Source of the DNA: Cohnella xylanilytica
GTDB lineage: Bacteria > Bacillota > Bacilli > Paenibacillales > Paenibacillaceae
Direction of reading: 5' to 3'
Length of the DNA stretch: 64,000 bases
Assembly (NCBI RefSeq): GCF_014212175.1
Contig: NZ_JACJVR010000011.1
Location: 1 to 64,000, forward strand
The notes beneath the pieces were generated by a model. It saw only the letters and a program-made list of their open reading frames with translations, did not search any database and had not been told where the DNA came from. Each line of letters begins with the position of its first letter. Position 1 is the first letter of the stretch. Positions 15,611 to 24,536 of this stretch are shown here, piece by piece. A program made the translations under genes and the position numbers.

Positions 15611-16556
15611 TCCGTTGCTGCGAGTAGAGAATGTCTCGAAGACGTTCCGAACGCGCGGGAAGAAGCTGCGCGCCGTCCAGAACGTCTCCTTCACCCTGGA
15701 AGCGGGGAAAACGCTCGGAATCGTCGGAGAGAGCGGTTCGGGCAAATCCACGCTGGGACGCATGGTCTTGCGCTTGCTGGAGTCCGACAAGGGCAAGATC
15801 GTGTTCGACGGCGTCGATCTTACCGAGTTGAAGAAGAATAAATTGCGCGCCTTGCGCCAGGATATGCAGATTATTTTCCAGGATCCGAGAGCGAGCTTGA
15901 ACCCGACCATGACGGTCAGGGACGCTATCGAAGACGCCATGGCTATTCACGAGATCGGAACGAAGGCGAGCCGGCGCGAGCGCGTCGTCGAGCTGCTCGA
16001 GCGGGTCGGGCTGCCGTATGAAGTTCAGTTCGCTTATCCGCATGAGCTGTCGGGCGGGCAGCTGCAGCGGGTCGGAATCGCCAGAGCCCTGTCGCTGAAT
16101 CCGAAGCTCATCGTGTGCGATGAACCGGTATCCGCTCTGGACGTGTCGATTCAGGTTCAGGTCATTCAATTGCTGCGGGATTTGCAGAAGGAATTTAACC
16201 TTGCGTATATTTTCATCTCTCATAATTTGGCGGTGGTCGAATATTTGAGCGACGAGGTCGCCGTTCTTTACTTGGGCGAAGTCGTGGAGCAGGCGCCGGC
16301 CGACGAGCTGTTCAAGAAGCCGACGCATCCGTATACGCGGGTATTGCTCAATTCGATCTTGAAGATTCCGGACAGCCCGGAGAACAGGCAGACGATGGTG
16401 TCCATTCAAGGCGAGGTGCCGTCGCCGCTCAATCCGCCAAGCGGCTGCGCCTTCCATCCGCGGTGTTCGTTCGCGACGGATGCGTGCAAGACCGTTAAAC
16501 CGGAACGGAAGAAGGTCTCGGAGCATCATATCGCGGCTTGCCATCTAGTCCAATGA
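15600..16556 (+). CDS. ABC transporter ATPase, OppF type
   Basis: A 318-residue ATPase. The start is taken at the TTG at 15600 because GGAGGAGG lies nine bases before it; an upstream in-frame ATG at 15552 lies deep inside the preceding gene. It has Walker [11 protein letters not shown], signature LSGGQLQRVGIARAL, Walker B LIVCDEPVSALD, and the C-terminal CAFHPRCSFATDAC cysteine region of the family. It works as a heterodimer with the OppD-type subunit. Confidence 0.92.
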   Translation: MPSDPLLRVENVSKTFRTRGKKLRAVQNVSFTLEAGKTLGIVGESGSGKSTLGRMVLRLLESDKGKIVFDGVDLTELKKNKLRALRQDMQIIFQDPRASLNPTMTVRDAIEDAMAIHEIGTKASRRERVVELLERVGLPYEVQFAYPHELSGGQLQRVGIARALSLNPKLIVCDEPVSALDVSIQVQVIQLLRDLQKEFNLAYIFISHNLAVVEYLSDEVAVLYLGEVVEQAPADELFKKPTHPYTRVLLNSILKIPDSPENRQTMVSIQGEVPSPLNPPSGCAFHPRCSFATDACKTVKPERKKVSEHHIAACHLVQ

Positions 16557-16621
16557 GCCGACAAGCCGGGGCGAGAGCAAGCGCCAAGAGATAAATAAAA
16601 GCTATTGAGGATACGGAGGGA

Positions 16622-17593
16622 GTGAAGCCGTTGTTTATCAAAGGCATGACTTACGGCTGGAACAGCTCGCGGGGCGCTTACCGACAGCCTTACGCGCTGG
16701 ATTCGCTTCGGAAGCTGAAGGAGACCGGCAGCGAATGGATCGCCTTGGCCTTCTATACGCTGCAGCCGAATATTTATTCGACCGATATCCCCTTCGATTA
16801 CGGCAGGACGATGACCGACCGGGATATCGAATACGCGGTCAAGCAAGCCCACGCGCTCGGACTGAAGGTATGCCTGAAGCCGGTCGTCAACTCGGCCGAC
16901 GGCATCTGGCGCGCCCACATCGGGTTCCCGGAGGAGGAAGGGGCCGAGCCGTACTGGGACGCTTGGTTCCGCTCGTATGCGAACTTCCTGTGCCACTATG
17001 CCGAACTGGCGGAGGAGCTGGGCTGCGAGATGTTCTGCATCGGCTGCGAGATGGTCTCCACGGAGAAGAAGACCGCCCATTGGACCGCCGTGATCGAGAG
17101 AGTGCGACAAGCGTACGGCGGTCCGATTACCTATAACGCGAATCACGGCAAAGAAGAGGGCGTCGATTGGTTCGATCGGGTGGACCTCATCGGCACCAGC
17201 GCCTACTATCCGATCGCGAACAAGCCCGGCGACAGCGAGGAGGCCATGAACCGGAACTGGCTTCCGGTGAAGGACAAGCTGGCGCGGCTGCACGCCAGGT
17301 TCGGCAAGCCGATCGCCTTCCTCGAGATCGGCTGCCGCAGCGCCCTGGGGTGCGCGACGATGCCTTGGGACTTCTCGCATACGGAGCTGCCGGCGAGCGA
17401 GGAGGAGCAGGCGAACTTCTACGGCTCCGTCCTGAAGACATTCTGGGAGGAGCCTTGGTTCGCGGGCTTCTTCTGGTGGGATTGGAGCGTCCGGCTGTAT
17501 CCGCCCGAGGAAGCGAAGACGAACACCGGCTTCGACATCTACGGCAAGAAGGCGGAGAGCGTGCTGAAGGAATGGTATGCGAAGCCGCGGTAA
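16622..17593 (+). CDS. Glycoside hydrolase family 113 (beta-mannanase-like), intracellular
   Basis: A 323-residue TIM-barrel enzyme without a signal peptide. The N-terminal KGMTYGWNSSRGAY, the IGCEM motif with E143 as probable acid/base and FLEIGCRS with E235 as probable nucleophile match GH113 enzymes such as the Alicyclobacillus beta-1,4-mannanase. Conserved tryptophans in FFWWDWSVRLYPP line the substrate groove. It probably cleaves manno-oligosaccharides imported by the upstream transporter. The start may be GTG 16622 or TTG 16631: GGAGG is too close to the first and a little far from the second. It is followed by the LacI gene after 33 bases. Confidence 0.78.
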   Translation: MKPLFIKGMTYGWNSSRGAYRQPYALDSLRKLKETGSEWIALAFYTLQPNIYSTDIPFDYGRTMTDRDIEYAVKQAHALGLKVCLKPVVNSADGIWRAHIGFPEEEGAEPYWDAWFRSYANFLCHYAELAEELGCEMFCIGCEMVSTEKKTAHWTAVIERVRQAYGGPITYNANHGKEEGVDWFDRVDLIGTSAYYPIANKPGDSEEAMNRNWLPVKDKLARLHARFGKPIAFLEIGCRSALGCATMPWDFSHTELPASEEEQANFYGSVLKTFWEEPWFAGFFWWDWSVRLYPPEEAKTNTGFDIYGKKAESVLKEWYAKPR

Positions 17594-17626
17594 CGTAGGA
17601 AGTCGAGCAAACGGAGTGAACCTCGA

Positions 17627-18700
17627 TTGAAAAAAGTGACCATGCAGCAGATCGCCGAACGGGCCGGCGTCTCGAAGTTCGCGGTATCCCAAGCGCTGTC
17701 CGGCAAGTCCGGCGTAGGGGAAGAGACGCGGATGAGAATCATCCAGACGGCCAACGAGCTGGGCTACTTCCGGAGACCGAAGCCGCTCGGGCTCCGGCCG
17801 TCGTTATCGGGAACGGATTCCGGAGGCCGGCGCCCCGGAGGGGCCAAGAACACGGTCGTCATCCTGATGCCCAACGTTCGCTTCCAGAGCCGGGAGTCTC
17901 TGTATTGGGGGCGGATCATCGACGGGGCGGCGGCGGCGCTCGCCGAACGGGAGATCGGGGTCATGATGGTGACCGAGAGTTACTCGGACCGTTCCTTGAA
18001 GAGCATCAACCCGGACGGCGTGCTCGGTCTCGTCGGAATCGGCTTCATCGCCACCCCGCTGCTTCTGGAGATCCGGTATCAAGGCATTCCCTTCGTTCTC
18101 GTCGATCACGAGGACCCGCTCATTCCCTCCGACACGGTGTTCATGAACAATTACGATTGCATGCGCCAGCTCGCGCAGCTGGTCGTCCAGTCCGGCCATC
18201 GCGATCCGAGGTTCGTCGGCAGCCCGAAGTACTCGCGGAGCTTCCACGACCGCTGGCTGGGCTTCCGGAGCTCCCTGGAAGAAGCGGGCCTGCCGGTTCC
18301 CGCGCCGGAAGACGATCTTCTCCTTCAGCTGGAGGACGACGCCTATCTCGTGATCGACAGGGAGGTGCCGGCGCTCCTCGCGAAGAACAAGCTTCCTTCG
18401 GCCTTCGTGTGCGCGAACGACTTCCTGGCGTACCTCGTCTTGAAGGCGCTCGCGAATAACGGGGTGGAAGTGCCGGCGGCCGTGTCGGTGACCGGGTTCG
18501 ACCATACCGACGAAGAGAGGGATCCGCGCCTTCCCGCCCTGAGCACGATTCACGTTCCGAACGCCAGAATGGGCAGACGCGCGGTCGAGATGCTCTTCGC
18601 CCGCCTGGAAGATCCCGAGCGCCCCTTCGAGAAGGCGCTTATCGGAGGGGAGCTGCTTCTTCGGGAGTCGTTCCGGAAGGAGCCGAGGGGGACCGAATAG
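17627..18700 (+). CDS. LacI-family transcriptional regulator
   Basis: A 357-residue regulator with an N-terminal helix-turn-helix (VTMQQIAERAGVSKFAVSQALSG, residues about 4-26) and a periplasmic-binding-protein-like ligand domain ending in a TIHVPNARMGRRAVEMLF segment. The TTG start has GGAG about ten bases upstream. It presumably represses the transporter/GH113 operon in the absence of its sugar inducer; the candidate operator lies at 10264-10273. A proline- and glycine-rich insertion (about residues 49-70) after the hinge is longer than usual. Confidence 0.88.
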   Translation: MKKVTMQQIAERAGVSKFAVSQALSGKSGVGEETRMRIIQTANELGYFRRPKPLGLRPSLSGTDSGGRRPGGAKNTVVILMPNVRFQSRESLYWGRIIDGAAAALAEREIGVMMVTESYSDRSLKSINPDGVLGLVGIGFIATPLLLEIRYQGIPFVLVDHEDPLIPSDTVFMNNYDCMRQLAQLVVQSGHRDPRFVGSPKYSRSFHDRWLGFRSSLEEAGLPVPAPEDDLLLQLEDDAYLVIDREVPALLAKNKLPSAFVCANDFLAYLVLKALANNGVEVPAAVSVTGFDHTDEERDPRLPALSTIHVPNARMGRRAVEMLFARLEDPERPFEKALIGGELLLRESFRKEPRGTE

Positions 18701-18759
18701 CGTGCGGGCTTGCGGGACCTCCATCCAGGAGACGGGCGAGGCGACGGGAAAAGCAAGGG

Positions 18760-19551
18760 TTACAGCCCCCGGACGATGCCGCCGTCGACGAGCAGGGCTT
18801 GGCCCGTCACGTACGTGTTGGCGAACGAGCCGAGGAAGACGGCCGCCCGCGCGAACTCCTCCGGCGCGCCGACGCGTCCGAGCGGAATCTGCGAGGCGGA
18901 TGCCCGCTGGATCTCCTCGACGGGTACGCCTTGCTCTTCCGCGCGCTTCCGGTCCAGCTCGAACAGCCGGTCGGTGCCGATCCGGCCGGGAGCGACGGTG
19001 TTGATCAGGATGCGGTCCGGGGCCAGCTCCTGCGACAGGCTCTTGGTCAAGGCCTGGACGCCCGCGCGGAACACGTTGGACAAGACGAGGCCCGGAATCG
19101 GCTCCTTGACCGACATGGACGCGACGTTCACGATGCGTCCGCCGTCCGCCGCGGCGCGCAGATGCGGGAGCGATTCCCGGATCAGCCGCACGACGCTCAT
19201 CAGCGTCAGCTCGAAGCCGCTCTGCCAGCCCGCGTCGTCGAACGCTTCGAACCCGCCCTGCGGCGGGCCGCCCGCGTTCGTGACGATCGCGTCCAGCCCG
19301 CCGTGCCGCTCGGCCGCCGCACGCACGGCTTCCTTGATCTGTTCCGCGTCGCGGACATCCAGGCGCGCGGCGAACGGCGCGTTGCCGGTCGCCGCCGCGA
19401 TCTCTTCGCGGGCCGCCTCCAGCTGCGCCAAGTCGCGGCTTGCGATCGTCACCTTCGCGCCTTCGCGCGCGTATTCGAGCGCGATCGCCTTGCCGAGGCC
19501 TTTGCTGGCCGCGGCGACGAATACCGATTTTCCTCGCAGACCCGTCTCCAT
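18760..19551 (-). CDS. SDR family oxidoreductase with an atypical active site
   Basis: A 263-residue Rossmann-fold protein with the cofactor motif AAASKGLGKAIA (about residues 13-24) and NAGGPPQGG. The usual YxxxK catalytic motif is replaced by LSNVFRAGVQAL after SMSVKEPIPG, as in a distinct SDR subgroup. Activity is therefore uncertain, possibly a non-canonical reductase. The C-terminal GQALLVDGGIVRG segment is intact. It is preceded 30 bases upstream by a GNAT gene and is probably in one operon with it. It converges with the LacI gene. Confidence 0.8.
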   Translation of the reverse strand: METGLRGKSVFVAAASKGLGKAIALEYAREGAKVTIASRDLAQLEAAREEIAAATGNAPFAARLDVRDAEQIKEAVRAAAERHGGLDAIVTNAGGPPQGGFEAFDDAGWQSGFELTLMSVVRLIRESLPHLRAAADGGRIVNVASMSVKEPIPGLVLSNVFRAGVQALTKSLSQELAPDRILINTVAPGRIGTDRLFELDRKRAEEQGVPVEEIQRASASQIPLGRVGAPEEFARAAVFLGSFANTYVTGQALLVDGGIVRGL

Positions 19552-19581
19552 ATCCGATCTTCTCCCTTCGAATAGACCCGA

Positions 19582-20115
19582 TCAGGCTTCGATTCTCTTC
19601 CCCAATACGGCCAGGTCCCGCTCGATGCCGTCGAGCACGGCCACGCGCGGATAATAGCCCCACTGCTCGAAGCCGAACTTGCGCAGCAGGCCGAGGCTCG
19701 GCTCGTTGTGCCCGAACACGAACCCGAGCACCGTCTTCACCTCGAGCCGCGGGCATTCCGCGAGCACGTGCCGGATCAGCCGGCTTCCGACGCCGCTGCC
19801 CCGGCTCTCTTCGGCGACGTAGATGCTGAGCTCCACGGTCGCGTCATAGGCCGGACGGCCGTAGAACGTGCTGAGGCTCGCCCAAGCCGCGATCCGTTCT
19901 CCGTCGCGCGCCACCCAGAGGGGCCGCCGGTCCGGCGTATGCGCCTCGAACCACGGCAGCCGGCTCTCGACCGACACCGGCTCGAGATCGGCCGTCACTT
20001 GGCGGGACGCGATCGTACTATTATAAATGTCCACGATGGCGGGCAAATCTTCCCTGCGGGCGAATTCGATTCGCAGCTCCCGGTCGTTCTCCAACGGCGT
20101 CGCTCCTCTTCTCAT
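19582..20115 (-). CDS. GNAT N-acetyltransferase, phosphinothricin-acetyltransferase-like
   Basis: A 177-residue acetyltransferase. Motifs of the PAT group are present: [13 protein letters not shown] near the N-terminus, [21 protein letters not shown] (acetyl-CoA loop) and the [22 protein letters not shown]-terminal strand. Such enzymes acetylate phosphinothricin or related amino compounds; the natural substrate is unknown. It precedes the SDR gene in the same orientation. Confidence 0.87.
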   Translation of the reverse strand: MRRGATPLENDRELRIEFARREDLPAIVDIYNSTIASRQVTADLEPVSVESRLPWFEAHTPDRRPLWVARDGERIAAWASLSTFYGRPAYDATVELSIYVAEESRGSGVGSRLIRHVLAECPRLEVKTVLGFVFGHNEPSLGLLRKFGFEQWGYYPRVAVLDGIERDLAVLGKRIEA

Positions 20116-20204
20116 GATCTTCTTCGATTCTACCCGAGGCGGCGGCGGGGGACAACCGGTCGGCAGGGCCGCGGCAGGCGTTCTTTTGCGTCTAGGATTT
20201 CCAT

Positions 20205-20251
20205 TTGCAACCTAATAAAGCCTCCGTTATAATGGATGGGAACACATATTC
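20205..20251 (+). promoter_or_regulatory. uvrA promoter with a LexA-like box
   Basis: TTGCAA (20205-20210) and TATAAT (20228-20233) are 17 bases apart. GAACACATATTC at 20240-20251 resembles the Firmicute LexA (SOS) box GAACN4GTTC with one base changed in the right arm, placed over the expected transcription start. Confidence 0.6.
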
Positions 20252-20321
20252 TTATCGAACGGACTACCGCGGCCGGTTTGACGCAAGCCCCGCTGTGACC
20301 GTAACGAAAGGGGCTATACCG

Positions 20322-23180
20322 TTGGCCATCGAGAATATCGTCATTAAGGGCGCAAGGGCCCATAATTTGAAGAATATCGACGTTACCATCCCGCGCGACA
20401 AGTTCGTCGTTCTGACGGGGCTGAGCGGCTCGGGCAAGTCCTCGCTGGCGTTCGACACGATCTACGCCGAAGGCCAGCGCCGGTACGTCGAGTCGCTGTC
20501 GGCCTACGCGCGCCAGTTCCTCGGCCAGATGGACAAGCCGGACGTCGACTCCATCGAAGGGCTGTCGCCCGCCATCTCCATCGACCAGAAGACGACGAGC
20601 CGCAACCCGCGCTCGACCGTCGGCACCGTCACGGAGATCTACGACTACCTCCGCCTCATGTTCGCCCGCGTCGGGCGTCCGCACTGCCCGGATCACGGCG
20701 TGGAGATCACGTCGCAGACGGTGGAGCAGATGGTCGACCGGATTATGGAGTACCCGGAGAGGACCCGCCTTCAGATTCTCGCTCCGATCGTCTCCGGACG
20801 CAAGGGAGAGCACAGCAAGCTGCTGGCCGACGTGCAGAAGCAGGGCTTCGTTCGCGTGCGCGTCAACGGCGAGATCCGGGATCTGGCCGACAAGATCGAG
20901 CTGGAGAAGAACAAGAAGCATTCGATCGAAGTCGTCGTCGACCGGATCGTCGTGAAGGACGACGTCGCGACGCGGATCGCGGATTCGCTCGAGACGGCGC
21001 TCAAGCTGTCCGACGGCAAGGTCATCGTGGACGTCATCGACAAGGAAGAGCTGATGTTCAACTCGAACCTCGCTTGTCCGATCTGCGGCTTCTCGATGGA
21101 GGAGCTTGCGCCGCGCATGTTCTCCTTCAACTCGCCGTTCGGGGCGTGCCCGGAGTGCGACGGCTTGGGCGCGAAGATGGTCATCGATCCCGAGCTGCTC
21201 GTGCCCGACCGGAGCCGCAGCATCGACGACGGCGCGTTCGAGGCGTGGGCGGGCAGCACGTCGAACTACTACCCGCAGTTCCTCGCTGCCGTCTGCGCGC
21301 ATTACGGCATCCCGACCGACGTGCCGGTGTCCGAGCTGACCGACAAGCAGATGAACACGATTCTGTACGGCACGGGCGGCGAACGGATCCGGTTCCGCTA
21401 CGAGAACGAGTTCGGCCATTCGCGCGATGCCCAGGTTCCGTTCGAGGGCGTCATCCATAATCTCGAGCGGCGCTATCGCGAGACGGCGTCCGAAGGCATC
21501 CGCGAGTTCATCGAGGCGTACATGAGCGCCCAGCCGTGCGCCAAGTGCAAGGGCCATCGTCTGAAGCGGGAATCGCTCGCGGTTACCGTCGGCGACCAGA
21601 ACATGGCTTACGTCACTTCCTTGTCGATCGGCGAGGCTCAGCGGTTCTTCTCGGGGTTGGAGCTGACCGAGAAGGAGCAGCAGATCGCCAACCTGATCTT
21701 GAAGGAGATCAACAACCGGCTCGGCTTCCTCGTGAATGTCGGCCTCGAATATTTGACGCTGTCCCGCGCGGCCGGCACGCTGTCCGGCGGCGAGGCGCAG
21801 CGCATCCGGCTCGCGACGCAGATCGGCTCCAGCCTGATGGGCGTGCTGTACATTCTCGACGAGCCGAGCATCGGGCTGCACCAGCGGGACAACGACCGCC
21901 TCATCCAGACGCTCGAGCATATGAGGGACCTCGGCAACACGCTGATCGTCGTCGAGCATGACGAGGATACGATGATGGCGGCCGACTACCTGATCGACAT
22001 CGGTCCGGGCGCGGGCGTGCACGGAGGCCAGGTCGTGTCTCACGGGACGCCGCAGGAAGTGATGGCGGACGAGAAGTCGCTGACCGGCGCGTACCTTAGC
22101 GGCCGGAAGTTCATTCCCGTTCCGCTGGAGCGCCGGAAGCCGAACGGCAAGTGGCTGGAGATCAAGGGAGCCAAGGAGAACAACCTGAAGAACCTGAACG
22201 TGAAGATTCCGCTCGGCGTATTCACGGCGGTGACGGGGGTATCCGGCTCCGGCAAGTCGACGCTCGTCAACGAGATCCTGTACAAGACGCTCGCGAGAGA
22301 CTTGAACAAGGCGAAGACGCGGCCGGGCGAATACAAGGAGATGCTCGGCATCGAGCACCTGGAGAAGGTCATCGACATCGACCAGTCTCCGATCGGACGG
22401 ACGCCGCGCTCCAACCCGGCGACGTACACCGGCTTGTTCGACGACATCCGCGACGTATACGCGATGACGAACGAGTCGAAGGTGCGCGGCTACAAGAAGG
22501 GCCGCTTCAGCTTCAACGTGAAGGGCGGACGCTGCGAGGCGTGCAAGGGAGACGGCATCATCAAGATCGAGATGCACTTCCTTCCGGACGTGTACGTTCC
22601 TTGCGAAGTGTGCAAGGGCAAACGCTACAACCGCGAGACGCTCGAAGTGAAGTACAAGGGCAAGAGCATCGCGGAAGTGCTGGAGATGACGATCGAATAC
22701 GCGACGGAGTTCTTCCAGAACCTGCCGCGCATCCATCGGAAGCTGCAGACGCTGCTCGACGTCGGCCTCGGCTACATGACGCTCGGCCAGCCGTCGACGA
22801 CGATGTCCGGCGGCGAGGCGCAGCGCGTGAAGCTGGCCGCCGAGCTGTACCGCCGCAGCACGGGCAAGACGCTGTACATCCTCGACGAGCCGACGACCGG
22901 TCTGCATGCGGACGACATCGCCCGCCTGCTCGAGGTGCTTCAGCGGCTCGTCGACTCCGGCGAGAGCGTGCTCGTCATCGAGCATAATCTCGACGTGATC
23001 AAGACGGCCGACTATCTCATCGACCTCGGCCCGGAAGGCGGCAGCGGCGGCGGAACGCTCGTCGGCACCGGCACGCCGGAGCAGCTCGCCGCGAACTCGA
23101 AGTCGTACACGGGCAAGTACCTCGGCCCGATCCTCGAGCGCGACCGCGCCCGCACGGAAGCGGCCCTGGCCAAATCGTAA
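20322..23180 (+). CDS. uvrA: Excinuclease ABC subunit A
   Basis: A 952-residue UvrA, the full usual length. The start is TTG 20322 (AAAGGGG nine bases upstream); an upstream frame from 20205 would cover the promoter. Two ABC ATPase modules are visible: Walker [10 protein letters not shown] (about residues 33-41) and GVSGSGKST (about 638-646), and two zinc fingers ([10 protein letters not shown]...CPEC and CEACKGDG...CEVC). UvrA dimerises, finds helix-distorting DNA damage and loads UvrB. uvrB is not in the window, so the gene is not in the common uvrBA operon here. Probably LexA-regulated. A strong terminator follows. Confidence 0.97.
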   Translation: MAIENIVIKGARAHNLKNIDVTIPRDKFVVLTGLSGSGKSSLAFDTIYAEGQRRYVESLSAYARQFLGQMDKPDVDSIEGLSPAISIDQKTTSRNPRSTVGTVTEIYDYLRLMFARVGRPHCPDHGVEITSQTVEQMVDRIMEYPERTRLQILAPIVSGRKGEHSKLLADVQKQGFVRVRVNGEIRDLADKIELEKNKKHSIEVVVDRIVVKDDVATRIADSLETALKLSDGKVIVDVIDKEELMFNSNLACPICGFSMEELAPRMFSFNSPFGACPECDGLGAKMVIDPELLVPDRSRSIDDGAFEAWAGSTSNYYPQFLAAVCAHYGIPTDVPVSELTDKQMNTILYGTGGERIRFRYENEFGHSRDAQVPFEGVIHNLERRYRETASEGIREFIEAYMSAQPCAKCKGHRLKRESLAVTVGDQNMAYVTSLSIGEAQRFFSGLELTEKEQQIANLILKEINNRLGFLVNVGLEYLTLSRAAGTLSGGEAQRIRLATQIGSSLMGVLYILDEPSIGLHQRDNDRLIQTLEHMRDLGNTLIVVEHDEDTMMAADYLIDIGPGAGVHGGQVVSHGTPQEVMADEKSLTGAYLSGRKFIPVPLERRKPNGKWLEIKGAKENNLKNLNVKIPLGVFTAVTGVSGSGKSTLVNEILYKTLARDLNKAKTRPGEYKEMLGIEHLEKVIDIDQSPIGRTPRSNPATYTGLFDDIRDVYAMTNESKVRGYKKGRFSFNVKGGRCEACKGDGIIKIEMHFLPDVYVPCEVCKGKRYNRETLEVKYKGKSIAEVLEMTIEYATEFFQNLPRIHRKLQTLLDVGLGYMTLGQPSTTMSGGEAQRVKLAAELYRRSTGKTLYILDEPTTGLHADDIARLLEVLQRLVDSGESVLVIEHNLDVIKTADYLIDLGPEGGSGGGTLVGTGTPEQLAANSKSYTGKYLGPILERDRARTEAALAKS

Positions 23181-23185
23181 CGCAC

Positions 23186-23239
23186 AGCCGCCCCGTCTTC
23201 GATTGTCCCATCGACAATCGGAGACGGGGCGGCTTTATT
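23186..23239 (+). terminator. uvrA terminator
   Basis: A long stem of about 20 base pairs, AGCCGCCCCGTCTTC with its complement, followed by TTTATT. Confidence 0.9.
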
Positions 23240-23260
23240 GCGGTTGTCCCTTCAGTCGCC

Positions 23261-23701
23261 TCAGCTCAGCGTGAAGCGGTACGAATAAGCGCTCGGACCG
23301 GTGGGCTGAACGTAGAGCGTGTAGCTATGGTACGGGTTCAGCGTCAACGAATACGAATGGCTGCCCGCCGTGATGCCGCTTGCGCCGAAGACGTAGCTGC
23401 TCGTCCCGCTTACGGTCGTGTCGTAAAGCACGAAGCCGCCGGACGCTCCTGGCGTATCCACGGTAAAGGCGAGCGTATGGGAGGAGACGCCGTCATTCGA
23501 GAACTTCCAACTGTCCATCGGGGTGCCGCCCTCCATATAACCGTAGTTGTCGAAGTTGAAGGACGTTTGGGTAATGCTGTAGCCGCCCGTGCCTTTCGGA
23601 TTTTCGTTGATGACCGGATTGGCGTACGCGGAGGACGCCCCGATGACGATGGCCGCCGCAGCCAAGCTCGCGGCAACCGCTTTGCTCCAACCTTTCTTCA
23701 T
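23261..23701 (-). CDS. Small secreted beta-rich protein
   Basis: A 146-residue exported protein. The start at 23701 is chosen because GAGGAG is eight bases before this ATG, whereas the upstream ATG at 23707 is too close. A signal peptide (about residues 1-27, ending SAYA) is followed by short beta-strand-forming repeats rich in S, T, G and Y. No catalytic or binding motif is recognised. It might be a wall-associated or surface protein. Confidence 0.65.
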   Translation of the reverse strand: MKKGWSKAVAASLAAAAIVIGASSAYANPVINENPKGTGGYSITQTSFNFDNYGYMEGGTPMDSWKFSNDGVSSHTLAFTVDTPGASGGFVLYDTTVSGTSSYVFGASGITAGSHSYSLTLNPYHSYTLYVQPTGPSAYSYRFTLS

Positions 23702-23895
23702 TTTCATCTCTCCTCAAATTTTAGTAGAATCTACCGGAATCATACAACGAACATCGGCCGGGCTCTACCGTTTGGCGTCGAGACGGTAAGATTGGACATA
23801 TTCTTCTTAAAAGCGCGACTGCTTCGACCGGAGCCTGGCTTGCCCAAGACCCGGAATCGCCGTATCGCAGGGGGAATACGGAATAGGAGAGAACC

Positions 23896-23982
23896 ATGCG
23901 CGGATATACGATATACGTCGTAGAGGACGAGCCTGTCGCTGGGGACGACGTTTGCGGCGAGGTACGAGGTGCGAAGGATTAG
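23896..23982 (+). pseudogene. Remnant of a response regulator gene
   Basis: After an AGGAGAG site, ATG 23896 starts MRGYTIYVVEDEP, which is the start of an OmpR-type receiver domain (the acidic pair D/E of the phosphorylation pocket). The frame then breaks: the next residues are unrelated and a stop comes after 28 codons. The remainder of the regulator is absent from the following sequence. Probably a fragment left by a deletion. Confidence 0.5.
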
Positions 23983-24004
23983 ATCGCGACTGGAGAGCAA
24001 TAAA

Positions 24005-24030
24005 CCCGTAAGCCGCATAGCGACTTACGG
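24005..24030 (-). terminator. Terminator of ilvBN
   Basis: CCCGTAAG and CTTACGGG form the stem; on the minus strand it is followed by TTTATTG, just beyond the ilvN stop codon. Confidence 0.75.
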
Positions 24031-24047
24031 GCCCGCGCGAAATTCCG

Positions 24048-24536
24048 CTATCCCCGATTCATGGCGGTCTCGCCGGTCCGGGTGACCTCGAGGATGCCGT
24101 AGGACTTCACGAGCTGCAGGAACGCGTCGTTTTTCTCCTTGTCGCCGACGACCTGGACGATCAGCACGTTCGTGCCCGCGTCGATGATCGAGCAGCGGAA
24201 CGTGTCGATCAGGTGCTGCACTTCCAAGCGATGCTCCGGCGTAATGGTCAGCTTGATCAGCATGAGCTCGCGGGCGACGGCCGGCCGTTCGTTCAGCCGG
24301 ATGACCGCTACGACGTCGATCAGCTTGGCCAGCTGCGAGCAGATCTGCCCGATCTGCCGGTCGTCCCCCCGGGCGGCGACGATCATGCGCGACATTCCTT
24401 CCCGCTCGGAGCTGCCGACCGTGATGCTGTCGATGTTGTAGCCTCGCCGGGCGAACAGCCCGGACACCCTCTGAAGGACGCCCGGCGTATCCAGCACGAG
24501 CACGGATATATATTCCTTCGTCTCCATCCGCTCCAT
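24048..24536 (-). CDS. ilvN: Acetolactate synthase small subunit
   Basis: A 162-residue regulatory subunit, the normal length. The N-terminal ACT domain (about residues 7-76, ISVLVLDTPGVLQRVSGLFARRGYNIDSI) binds valine for feedback inhibition, and a conserved C-terminal domain follows. The start ATG overlaps the stop of ilvB (ATGA); an alternative ATG lies nine bases later. The two genes are translationally coupled. ilvC and leu genes are not adjacent here. Confidence 0.95.
   Translation of the reverse strand: MERMETKEYISVLVLDTPGVLQRVSGLFARRGYNIDSITVGSSEREGMSRMIVAARGDDRQIGQICSQLAKLIDVVAVIRLNERPAVARELMLIKLTITPEHRLEVQHLIDTFRCSIIDAGTNVLIVQVVGDKEKNDAFLQLVKSYGILEVTRTGETAMNRG

Noticed and set aside
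23740-24018. 92-codon minus-strand frame in the ilvN-secreted protein gap
   Set aside because: It spans the ilvN terminator and the response regulator remnant, with no ribosome binding site.
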